Assembly: GCA_003254905.1 (NCBI GenBank)
Contig: QANU01094629.1
Coordinates: forward strand, 68,704 to 132,703
Direction of reading: 5' to 3'
Length of the DNA: 64,000 nt
Origin: Nissolia schottii
Taxonomy: Eukaryota > Streptophyta > Magnoliopsida > Fabales > Fabaceae
Of the stretch, positions 20,960 to 31,846 are shown one piece after another. Position 1 is the stretch's first letter, and the number at the start of each line of letters is the position of its first letter. The translations under genes and the position numbers were made by a program. Under the pieces are notes generated by a model, which was given only the letters and a program-made list of their open reading frames with translations, made no database searches and was not told the DNA's origin.

Positions 20960-23900
20960 GGCAATCTATTTCGATGTGTTTGGACCTCTCATGAAAGGTC
21001 GGTTGGTGGCAATGGTAATTGCGGATTGACTGTCATAAAACACACTTGCACGACCAATTGAGATTTCAAAGTCCTTTAAGAAACTTTTGAGCCATACCAA
21101 TTCACTAGTTACACTAGTCAGGGCCCTGTATTCTGCTTCAACCGATGACTTGGACACGGTGGCTTACTTTTTAGACTTCCATGAGACCAAATAATCACCG
21201 ATGAACATGTAAAAACCAGTGGTGTTGCGCATGCTATCCTTACAACCTCCCCAATCAGAATCCACATATGCCTACAGCCGATGGAAAAGTGAGCAGAGAG
21301 CAGAACTCCTTGCCCTGGAGTTTTCAAATATCATAGCAAATGGTGTAAGGCTGGGAGATGTGTGAACTTTGGACTTGACATATATTGGCTTAGTTTGTTA
21401 ATAGCAAAACAAATATCTGGCCGGGAGACAGTAAGGTACATTAGCCGACCAATCATCCTCCTATACAAGGAAGGATCATCCAAAAGTTCACCTTTATCTG
21501 CTGAGAGAACTAACTTAGGTTCCATAGGTAGATGTTCAGGTTTGGCATTCAAGAAACCTGTGTCTTCAAGTAGACTAAGTGTGTACTTGTGCTGTGACAA
21601 CACAATGCGACCTGAAGATTTGGCTATTTCCAACCCTAAGAAATACTTGAGGTTACCAAGAATTTTCAGCTTAAATAGGCTTTCAAGTTGCTGCTGGACC
21701 TATAGAATCCGATCCTTGGATGTACTTACAAAACCACTAAAGACCCCTCGGATCCTTGAGTGAACAGAGAGTAATCATTCTTAGATTGAACAAAACCATT
21801 ATTGATTAAGGATGTAGAGAATTTGTGAAACCATTGTCTAGAGGCTTGCCTTAGACCATAGATAGACTTCTTAAGCTTGCAAACTAAATTTTCCCCTTGT
21901 TGTGATAACCCAAAGGCCTTTCCATGTAAACCTACTCCACAAGGGGTCCATTTAGAAAAGCATTATTGATGTCTAATTGTAGAAAATGCTAACCTTTGAT
22001 GGCAGCAAGTGTGAGCAATATTTGGACTGAAGTCAACTTTGCTACAGGTGAGAATGTGTCTTGAAAATCAATTCCAGCTTGTTGTATATAACCCTTGACC
22101 ACCAATCTTGCCTTGTATCTATTTATACTTCCATCAGCCTTGTGTTTAATTTTTTATACCCATCTACAACCAATTTTGTGTTTACCTGTTGGTGAAGGGA
22201 CTATATCCCATGTTGCATTTGATTCCATGGCATCAATCTCTTCTTTCATGGCTTGCCTCCATTTTGGAAACTTTAACAGCTTGGTGATAGAAGGTTGGCT
22301 CGGGAATAGCATCTACTTGAATGACAAATTGTTGATAAGAAGGTTGAAGTTTATCATAAGAGAAATGGGCTGAAATGGAATGAGGATCAGCAACAGATGT
22401 TGAAGCAAAGTGACATTGATATTGGGATAAGTATTAGGGCATTCTAGACTGCCTTGATGATCTTCTTAGTGCAGGAACAGGGGTTGCATCAGCAAGAGAT
22501 TGTTGGGGCTACTGGGGAAGTTGTTGAGGCTGTTGTGAACTGGTTACATCTTGCTGAGGTTATCAGGCTGCACTTGCAAAGGAAAAAATTGTCTCATGAA
22601 AAACAACATTCCTGGAGATGAAGAACTCCCTTGTTTGCAAGTTATACAGCTTATAGCCCTTGTAGCCACTAGGATAGCCAACAAACACTACTGTCACTGC
22701 CCTTGGTTCGAACTTTGTTCTACCAGCTGTTAAAGTATATGCACAACATAAACATCCAAAAACTCTCAATGATTCATATGGAGGCAATGTTTCATACAAT
22801 TTCTGGTAAGGTGTCTGATATTCTAGAACCTTGGCAGGGGTCCAATTGAGCAATTGGGTAGCAGTGGTGATGCAATCTCCCCAAAAGGATATGGGAACCT
22901 TGGATTGGAAAAATAGTGTCATTGCAATGTTTAACAAGTGCTGGTGCTCCCTCTCTACCACAGAGTGTTGGAATAATTATTGTGTGGACATGCATAAATT
23001 AGTAATTTGTCCAGATTAACTTAATTGTCAGAATATTTCATGTGTTTGGGCTAGCTGATGATAGGTGGGTTAGGCCCATCATTGACTAATAAATGGAAAG
23101 TCCCTACGTCTACCCATTTGTCAGTTTTTTATTCTGCCCTATTAAGAATAAAAAGGTAACCGCTTAAGGTTAGAATTTGACTTCTGGAATAGAACTTAAA
23201 AACTCTTCATTTTCTTCTCTGTTTCTCCTCTCTGTTCTCTTCCGACAGCAACTTCTTGGATTCACTAACACAACGCTCTTGTTCTGATGAATTGCTGTAA
23301 GGGATTTCGATCAACCGCCATGGATCCAGGTAAATTACCAAATCCTATTCTAGTAATCTGACATGATGATTCTATTATCTTTCTATCACAGAGTTCTGCT
23401 GAGGAGTTTGTACACAAGAGAATTAATGGAGAATGCCCTTGGAAAGTAGAAAAGAATTTAAAGCCAGCTCTTTAGCATTGCCACTCCTTACCTGCTTAAT
23501 CACCTTATGAAATTGTGTTTCAATCATCATAATGAAATGAATAAGCTGCTGAGTTGCATCAGATTTGGACTTCAACAAGTATGTCCAAGTAAATTGGGTA
23601 CAATCATCCACAATTGTAATAAAATACCTATGGCCATGGTAAGTTGGAGAATGAAAGGGATCCCAAATATCACAATGTATCAAATCAAAAGCATGGACAA
23701 CTAAGTCATTATTGCAAGTGTAAGGTAATTTTTTCATTTTGGCAAGAGGACAAATTGTACATATATGAGATTCAGTTACAGACTTAGAACCAGAAAAAGG
23801 GACCTTTTGTAAAACTTTATTGGATAAATGTCCTAATCTAGAATGCCAAATTGAGTTAGAAACTGAATTTACATCAGAAAATCTAACAGCAGAAACAATC

Positions 23901-25382
23901 TTGGTGACAGATATGTAGTATGTGGCTTTATTTGGAGCTATAGCATCCTTGAAGACATATAGCCCTCCAAGGAGACTAGCCCTCCCAATCACCCTCAGGT
24001 TGTTGAGGTCCTGTATAAAACATTCATTTTTTTTGTTAAAAATGATTGCATATGAATTATGATTTAGCAATGCAGCCACAGAAATGAGGTTGACATGGAA
24101 TTCAAGTATAAACAGGACATTATGTAATTTGAGAGAATTTGCAAATGAAACAGTACCAATGGCTTGGACCTTCACTCTTTGGCTATTTGGCAAAGAAACG
24201 AAAAGAGTTAGGGACATACATAGATGGAGTAAAATTGGAAAGAGAACAGGTAATATGACTTGTGGCCCATGAATCTAAAATCCAATCAGAATTTTGCGAA
24301 CTAGAAAAGGATAATGAAGTGGACAACACATGGCCAAGGCTTACATGATCCATTGTGGATAGAATTGTACCTAGGTGATTTGCCTTCAGAATGTCCACCT
24401 TTGGTTCATTTGCAGCAGAAATTTGAGCAGATAGCATACTAAGCAATTGTTGGTACTGAGCATTTGTCAATTGTAGAGAGTTGTCCTTGCTTGCAGTAGC
24501 AGCAGCACTGGTGGCAGAATCAGTAACTTTAGAGACTTGGTGAGCGGAGTTGTTCTTGTGTTTGCCTTTCTTGTAGTGAGAAGGATAACCAATAATCTTG
24601 TCGCATTGCTCTTTGGTATGGCCAAGCACTCCTCAATTTGCACATTTTGAATTGTCACCCGAGCTCACCCTCTTTGCATCTTGAATATTTCTTACAGCAA
24701 AAGTTACCTGAGAATCAGCACCTACAGCCCTTTGTTTCTCCTCTTGCATCACCAGGGAGAAAACCTTGTTTATTTGAGGTATTGGATCCATCAGGAGGAT
24801 TTGACCTCTAATGGTGGAATAAGAATCATCCAATCCCATTAAGAACCCAATCACTAGCTCAGTTTCCAGAAATTTCAAGAATTGTTTAGTGCCATCACAG
24901 TTACAAGAAAGTAAGGGACGATAGTCTGCTAATTCAGTCCAAATGGATTTCAATTTAGTACAGTTTTGAGTCACGGTTAAAGAACCTTGAGTAGTGTTGG
25001 CTAATTCCTTTTTCAGCTCAAAAATCCGTGGGTCATTGCCTTGTTGAAAATGATCTTTGAGGTCTTGCCATATTTCAGCAGTTGTGGTGTGAGTGATAAC
25101 ATTTGTTGATATGTCCTTGCTCACCGAATTGAGGAACCATGAGCATACAATGCTATTGATTCTATCCCAAGAAGCAATGAGAATGGGATCTTGTTCAGGC
25201 CTGGGCAGGGATCCATCAACAAATGCCAATTTGTTCTTGGCAGTGAGGGCCATCTTCATAGAACGAAACCAAAAATGGTAATTGTCACCACTGAGTGGTT
25301 GAGACACCAACAAAAATTCAGGACCATCAGAAGGTAGGATCGAATAGGGATTTGTGAAATCTTCCAGGTTTTGAGCAGCCAT
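20960..25382 (-). pseudogene. Broken gag-pol of the Copia element
   Basis: Gag starts at 25382 (MAAQNLEDF) with a UBN2-like capsid region over about 240 residues. The zinc knuckle reads C-A-N-stop-G-V-L-G-H-T-K-E-Q-C: TGA (24635-24633) replaces the second Cys. The same frame continues to the protease, where DSG is DSW (WILDSWATSHI). A frameshift near 24200 leads into the GAG-pre-integrase zinc-binding region (WHSRLGHLSN...CTICPLAK) and the integrase core. There the Asp of the usual RSDNAKE is Gly (RSGNAKE). A stop at 23423 and the solo LTR follow. The integrase C-terminus is 22961-22563. RT spans about 22130-21330, but its YVDD segment is not found near 21760-21720. RNase H (SSVEAEYRAL) is 21157-20966. 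It cannot transpose on its own. Confidence 0.88.
22966..23388. mobile_element. Solo LTR inserted in the Copia integrase region
   Basis: 423 bp beginning TGTTGGAATAATT and ending CTTTCTATCA, flanked by an exact 5-bp duplication cagag (22961-22965 and 23389-23393). The reading frame of the host integrase resumes on either side (PQQNSV on one flank, HSVVEREHQ on the other), proving insertion. No internal coding sequence is present, so it is an LTR left after recombination between two LTRs. The TGTTGGAATAAT start is typical of Copia LTRs. Confidence 0.85.
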
Positions 25383-25722
25383 AAGAAGAAATCGAAGGGA
25401 AAAATTGCAGTAAAATGCAAAGAACAGATGCTAAAAATTTCAGGACACAGGGGCTGAAATTTCAGAGGAAAAATGGAGAAAATCAAGAATGGATTCTGCT
25501 AGCCACCAAGAAAAATCTCAAAGGAACTGAAAAGAAAATTGAAGAACCTGAGATTTAGGGTGAAACTACCTCAAAACTTTTCGAATTTTGCAGGAAAGAA
25601 TGAGGAACTGAAATTGAGTTCCAAAGTTTCCTGAAGAAAATTCACAGCCTTGAGTTGCAGAACCTTGCAGATGAAGAAATTGAAGAAAGAATTGGGAAAC
25701 GATGTGGAAAAATCAAAGAATC

Positions 25723-25735
25723 GCCTCTGATACCA
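25723..25735 (-). other. Primer-binding site (tRNA-iMet type)
   Basis: Reads TGGTATCAGAGGC on the minus strand, directly adjacent to the 5' LTR. It is the site where initiator-Met tRNA primes reverse transcription in plant Copia elements. Confidence 0.88.
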
Positions 25736-25957
25736 TATTGCGCTAGAGAGAAATGAGATGAGTGAATGTGAATTGTATTGAATGAATGAACTTGGTTGTA
25801 CTTGATTGACAAGTAAGTCATATATATGTGTACAGTTGCAAAGAAAACAAACTTGCATATCAGTAAGTTGTTGTAACAGAAAACAGAATCAGTTACTATG
25901 CTAGCTGTTAAATAACTAACCAACTAAAGCTAATGAAATACATTCATTACTCTAATA
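25736..25957 (-). repeat. 5' LTR of the Copia element
   Basis: 222 bp, ending CTAGCGCAATA immediately before the primer-binding site. The partner LTR is at 20572-20794. Confidence 0.92.
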
Positions 25958-25962
25958 TATAC

Positions 25963-27462
25963 ATGTGCTAACCCCAAGTAATGGAGTTGAGATGATGGAT
26001 GTTGGTGGGGATGACTGGGAATCCTTAAACGGAAATGATGTCTCAATGAATTTGACATATCTGAATAGAAAAATCTCTTTTGAATGGAGATTAAGAGCTA
26101 GCCCTTGTTACCCCTCTTGAATTCCAAGAAAAAGCATGCTTGTGCTATTTTGTAATGACTAAGTCCTTTCAAAAAAAAAAAAAAATTTCTTCTCCTAAAC
26201 CCAAATCACAGGCCCGCCATAAGAAAACAATGAGAATACCCATAAAAAAAATCTAAAGCACAATTTAATGTAGGAACAATCAAATGCTCCGAAGGGGAGA
26301 CAAGAGTACTCTCCGTACTTGTCTAGTTTAAGCCGTATATTAGCCATAGATAAACAAGAAGGTATAAAACCTCAGAGACACAGTACTTTGCCTACATCAT
26401 CGATTCCATGAAGGTTTCACTCTCTCCTCTACTCAAACCAAAATGCTTCGTCTCAAAAGTTTACAAGTCAATTTCTTTATTCAAAAAGTTTACGAATTAA
26501 TTGAAATGCAATTAGTGATCAATCGTCACCTCTAAGCCTCGATTTTATAAGGTAATAACATAACTAATAATTAAATTCTCATTAACTTCGAAAAATACGG
26601 ATTAAAAAATTGCTAAGGAATTAAGAATAAAAGATATCAAAATTTTCAGTACGTTCAATGTATTAAAATTTTTATGTATTCTTTAAGAAGTGCAGCCACT
26701 TATAAGAAAAACTATAAAACTGATAAAAATTAGTGTGTGATTATAGAGTACTTAGATAAATTGTGTTGCATCCAATGATAAAGTTACACTTCATATAAAA
26801 TGTCACCTGTTATTGGATAAAGTATACCAAAGAAATTGCTTCATCATCATCCAATAATTTATTTTAGAAAGAATAGAGTTTGTTTGGATTGAATAAAATA
26901 ATATTTATTTTATTTATATTTTTAAGTATAATTTTTTTTAAAGAGTTTTATTTATATTTACAATTTAATTTTGCTAAAAATTATACCTTCAAGTAACTAT
27001 AATTAATCTAATGGTGAGTAATTTGGGGTATTAACATTTGGGTGATTTTAGATTATAGGGGATTCTAAAATATGGGTCTAGACATAAATTTACGAAAGTA
27101 TGGGTTGAAATTCTGAAATCGCCATAGTACAGGGCGATTTCAGAATTTAAAAAAAAAGAAAAGAAAAAAAGAAACAAACCTAAAATCGCCACAGGTTGAG
27201 GCGATTTCAGAAAAGCAGTAGAGGCATGCACCCTTACTTCAGCTCCCTTTTTTAAAAAAAATTCGGAATGACGATTTCAACCCTTTTTTAAAAAAAAAAA
27301 ATTAAGGGTCTTAAATCGCCATAAAGGGTGGCGACTTCAAACCCGTAAATTATTTTTGTCAAACATACTCTAAGAAATGGTTCCTTATGGAGCCATTTAT
27401 ATGTAAAAAATTCGAGTAATTTAAGTAGTATGCATGTTGTGTTAAATTCAAAAATAATTAAT
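25963..27462. other. Intergenic DNA, no gene seen
   Basis: Mostly AT-rich with no convincing frame. A homopolymer A run occurs at about 26170. The part from 27110 to 27345 holds a set of short hairpin repeats listed separately. Confidence 0.45.
27111..27345. repeat. Hairpin-type repeats around gaaatcgcc/ggcgatttc
   Basis: Three successive short inverted pairs: gaaatcgccatag...gggcgatttcag (27115-27144), aaatcgccacag...gaggcgatttcag (27182-27209) and aaatcgccata...ggtggcgacttca (27313-27341), with A-rich spacers and an extra unpaired gacgatttcaa. The stem sequence is conserved and the loops vary. The function is unknown. Confidence 0.7.
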
Positions 27463-28587
27463 AGGGTTAATTATGTTTTTGGTCCCTGTAAAATTAGAAA
27501 GTTTGGTTTTAGTCCCTGCATAAAAGTTTTAGTCACTGTAAAATTAGGTTTTAGTCCCTGGGGTGGGGTGAGGGTTGACTGGGCTGACGTGGCGTTGACG
27601 CGGCGCGCCACATGGGATGCCACGTGGCATAACCCAAAACCCAATCCAAACCCATGACCCAAACCCAATTATGGACCCGACCCGTTTTTATTTATAAAAG
27701 AGAGAGAGAGAGAGAGAGAACCCCCAGCCCCAGCCCCAGCCCCGATTCCCCCCGGTGTCTCCCACGCCCACCCACCCNNNNNNNNNNNNNNNNNNNNNNN
27801 NNNNNNNNNNNNNNNNNNNNNNNNNNNNNNNNNNNNNNNNNNNNNNNNNNNNNNNNNNNNNNNNNNNNNNNNNNNNNNNNNNNNNNNNNNNNNNNNNNNN
27901 NNNNNNNNNNNNNNNNNNNNNNNNNNNNNNNNNNNNNNNNNNNNNNNNNNNNNNNNNNNNNNNNNNNNNNNNNNNNNNNNNNNNNNNNNNNNNNNNNNNN
28001 NNNNNNNNNNNNNNNNNNNNNNNNNNNNNNNNNNNNNNNNNNNNNNNNNNNNNNNNNNNNNNNNNNNNNNNNNNNNNNNNNNNNNNNNNNNNNNNNNNNN
28101 NNNNNNNNNNNNNNNNNNNNNNNNNNNNNNNNNNNNNNNNNNNNNNNNNNNNNNNNNNNNNNNNNNNNNNNNNNNNNNNNNNNNNNNNNNNNNNNNNNNN
28201 NNNNNNNNNNNNNNNNNNNNNNNNNNNNNNNNNNNNNNNNNNNNNNNNNNNNNNNNNNNNNNNNNNNNNNNNNNNNNNNNNNNNNNNNNNNNNNNNNNNN
28301 NNNNNNNNNNNNNNNNNNNNNNNNNNNNNNNNNNNNNNNNNNNNNNNNNNNNNNNNNNNNNNNNNNNNNNNNNNNNNNNNNNNNNNNNNNNNNNNNNNNN
28401 NNNNNNNNNNNNNNNNNNNNNNNNNNNNNNNNNNNNNNNNNNNNNNNNNNNNNNNNNNNNNNNNNNNNNNNNNNNNNNNNNNNNNNNNNGGTGGAGTAGC
28501 CGCCGCCGCTGATGGTGGGGGTGAGCGGGATGGGTGGGGCTGGGAGACACTGGGGCGGGGTGGGGAATCGAGGCTGGGGCTGGGGGT

Positions 28588-28622
<35 letters not shown>

Positions 28623-28847
28623 TTTTAAAAATAAAAACGGGTCGGGTCCATAATTGGGTTCGGGTCATGGGTTTGGGTTGGGTTTTGGGTTATGCCACGT
28701 GGCATCCCACGTAGCGCGCCGCGTCAGCGCCACGTCAGCCCAATCAACCCTCACTCCACTCTAGGGACTGAAACCTAATTTTACAATTTTACAGGGACTA
28801 AAACCAAACTTTCTAATTTTACAGGGACTAAAAACATAATTAACCCT
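27463..28847. mobile_element. Long-TIR DNA element interrupted by assembly gap
   Basis: The left 315 bp and right 358 bp are imperfect reverse complements, from outer ends agggttaattatgttttt / aaaacataattaaccct inward. Paired inner blocks are gccacgtggcat, aattatggacccgacccg and a GA-rich tract facing a CT-rich tract. A 7-bp direct repeat aattaat flanks it (27456-27462 and 28848-28854). The interior is unsequenced (27778-28489), so coding content is unknown. Long inverted ends of this type suggest a Mutator-like or foldback element. Reading frames spanning the Ns are artefacts. Confidence 0.65.
27778..28489. other. Assembly gap (712 N)
   Basis: A run of N flanked by GC-rich low-complexity arms. 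The gap probably arose because the inverted GA/CT and GC-rich arms were hard to sequence. Its true length is unknown. Confidence 0.98.
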
Positions 28848-28854
28848 AATTAAT

Positions 28855-31846
28855 ATAATTTTTAAAATACTAAAAAAAGAACTATACCTTCATCCATTTT
28901 TTTTTAAAGTGAGCGTAGGTTTCTAAATTGTAACAAACTTTCAGTTATATTTTACTATCTTTTTAAAAAAAAATATTTTTTTAAAAAAATTGCTAATAAA
29001 TACTCTAAATAAACGTGTTAAATTTTTTTTAAAAAATTCATTAAAAAATAAAACTTTTAACATTTTAATATATTAAATGCGTTAAAAAAACTTAAAACTT
29101 TTTATTGCTATTTCCTTAATTAATAAGTGGGGACTTTTTTTTTTTTTTCCAAAGGTAATCCAAAGAGAGGAATAATGTGAAAATTTGAGTCTTGAACTGA
29201 CAGTGATACATCACATAGCTGTGAAGTCTGATCCAAATAAAACGAAAACGCACGTGATGGGTATTGTGATATGTCGTCGCTCTCTTCATTAGCTACGATG
29301 CTGTGACCGTTAACACATCCAATTGGATGCAAAGAGCACAACCTCTCCTGAAGACTCAAACGACGTGTCGTGTGGGCCATGCTTGCCGCCCACAGAAGCA
29401 GCACTGGTTTGGGCATTTCATTTCACGGAAAGGCTGTGTGTTTCGATCCCTCTTTTCAAGTGTCTTCAACCCCCGTGACTCACACCACCGATGCCATCCT
29501 AACTCGGTCTATGACTCGGTCACGTGAGCTTCCAATGATAACACGTGACATAGGGTCATTTTTTATAGGTTGAATTGAAGGTTTTCTAGTTATTGGCAAA
29601 GTGGAGTACTGGAGTTATCTTTGTTCTTGTGTCAGATTCAGATTTTCAGATTCGTCTTTATCCTTCTTATATCACAAATATAATAATCTTCCTAAAATGT
29701 CTGAATTCATTTTTGGTGGAGTATCTTTTAATGGGTAATCAACCTAATTTTTCTTTCATGTATATATTTATTATTTCGAATAATAATGTTAATAATTTTT
29801 TAAAAAAATTAGATTTGAAATTAATGTTTTAATCAATTATGTCTTTTTTTTTAATCGGGATATGCTTTAGTACAATTATTATTTATTACAATATTTTTCT
29901 TACATTATTAAAAAGGAAAAAAAAAAACTATCGTTCCTTAATCATATGAAAAGGAAATGTTATACATACTACGTACTTAAGATGTATTAAAAAGTGATAA
30001 TAAAAATATTAAATAAAAAGTCTTCCATTTTCCATTTGAAGAGTAAATATTGAGTGAATTTTATTTTTACATGATATTGAGTAAACATACAAAAGATCAA
30101 GACTCATGTCGATATTGAATGAATCTTGATTTTTTATGTTGATATAACATATCTCATATTAAAAATAAATAACAATTAGCTCTGTATAAGTCTTTTCAAA
30201 TTAATTTTTTATTATATATAATTTTTTATAACTTTTTTTATTGTTGATTTGATGCATAAAACTCACAGTTAGTGTCACGAAATTAAGTTGTCATGATTAT
30301 TACCGTTTGGATATTAACTTATAACTCACAACGGATCAGGAGTACAGTACTGCTCTTGTCACATGCTGCCAATCAGCTACCCATCCGTCAGGGTTTCTGC
30401 TCTTCCTTATGGAACCATGCAACTTTGGCCTATCATTGGAATAAAAATACCTAAAACGGCGCAAAATATATTATTATTATTATTATTAGCAAGCTAGTTT
30501 CACATGCACTTTAGATTTGTCAAAAATTAGGAATTAGATAATTTATAAGATTGTTGTGTTTCTATGTTTAACACACCGGCGAACATAGACACACAAAAAC
30601 ACTTGTTCAACACACTTGGTGTACGTGTCCGGAAGTGTTTAAATAAAAAAAGTCATAATTATCCATGTTCAAGTGTGTCTGAATTATATTTGAAAGTTTT
30701 TTGAGTCGTATCTATGTCATATCCAAGTAAAAAATATTTGAAATATTAAATAATTTATAATAATATATACTCTTAGAAAATTAGCAAGTATTAGCATATG
30801 AAAATATCTTGAATGTTATATATACTTTGAAAAGGGTTTGGAAAATATAAAAAATTAGTAGTATGATATCAATGAAAATATTTTAATATTATTATAAATA
30901 TATAATTTTATACATATATGTGTTGTGTCTGTGTCTTGTAAGACCTTTGACTTCTTGCAGGTAAAACTTTTTGAAAACGAGGAAATAATGAAGGACTTCG
31001 TTTTCATCTTGGTCATACCGAGCTCCTTCGTATCAGAGTCATTTTTCTTTTGGTGGAATGACTCTTACGATGAGTTCAGGGTTTCTCTAAAGGGCTGCTT
31101 AGAAAATGTCACGCTCTAACTTAGGACGTGATCGCATGTAGGGCCGCTGCCCCTATAAAAGCTCTGACGTGACATACTAACATTCATATTTGGCGGTGGT
31201 AATCACTATGCTCTACAACTATCGATTGCTAACCACCACCCAACCCACTACCCGTGGCTTCTTCCTCGTTCCACCTCTACATCCTTGTTGGTTGTCGTGT
31301 CCTTGGACGAGCTCACCCCAGCAAGCTTCACATTTGTCGCATCGCCACTATCCTCCACCTATGATGACTTTCACCACTACCCCCTTTATCCTCCTCTAGG
31401 TTGTCTAGATCTGTTGCGTGGCTACTGGATTTGTCCTGTCGCTGATCTATTGCTACCAGAATTTGAGATCCACCACATCGTTGCCACCTATCTCAGGTAC
31501 ACCAGCGTTTGTCATTGGTTTAGTCCCTTTGTGGAGTTGAAGAGGCCACGACTATGAGGATATGTCTTCTACCATTATTCTGGTTTGGAGACACATAATA
31601 TATTGATGGAAGAGTCTTTTTTTTGTTATTGGTGTTCCACCATTTGTTGTTCACTAATAATCCTTTCCTGGGTGGTGGAAGGGGAAATGGAGACAGTGGG
31701 TGTGAAGGGAGGTGAAGCTACAAGGGTGCGTCCAATTGGTTTCTCTGATTTGTTGTATTATTTTGAAGGAAAAAAATACCGGATATTAACAAGATAACTA
31801 GATATAATAGGTCAAAGTCAAATGTGGTTATATATATGAGTCCCAA
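28855..31846. other. Intergenic DNA, no gene supported
   Basis: AT-rich with short frames only. The block 29150-29540 is less AT-rich and open on both strands for about 75-100 codons but resembles nothing I know. A (TTA)n run sits at 30471-30488. Around 31120-31560 a GC-richer stretch has overlapping frames of 69-90 codons without recognisable motifs. It could be a decayed gene fragment, with no support beyond composition. Confidence 0.4.

Larger units (their letters stand above)
20572..25957 (-). mobile_element. Structurally complete Copia retrotransposon, minus strand
   Basis: A 5386-bp element flanked by an exact 5-bp target duplication, tatac (20567-20571 and 25958-25962). LTRs are 20572-20794 and 25736-25957 (223 and 222 bp). 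I count about ten substitutions and one indel between them, roughly 95% identity. A primer-binding site complementary to initiator-Met tRNA (TGGTATCAGAGGC, 25735-25723) abuts the 5' LTR. A polypurine tract (tgaggggaag on the minus strand) abuts the 3' LTR. Domain order gag, protease, integrase, RT, RNase H is that of Copia. LTR termini are TA...TA (TATTAG...CAATA), one of the known non-canonical classes, instead of TG...CA. The coding region is broken, and a solo LTR of another element lies inside the integrase. Confidence 0.93.

Noticed and set aside
27654-28714. Long open frames crossing the N run on both strands.
   Set aside because: They exist only because N does not encode stops. The flanks are low-complexity GA/CT and GC-rich repeat arms.
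29120-29416. 98-codon minus-strand frame in a less AT-rich block.
   Set aside because: No recognisable domain, and alternative frames on the other strand overlap it equally. Composition alone was not enough to call a gene.
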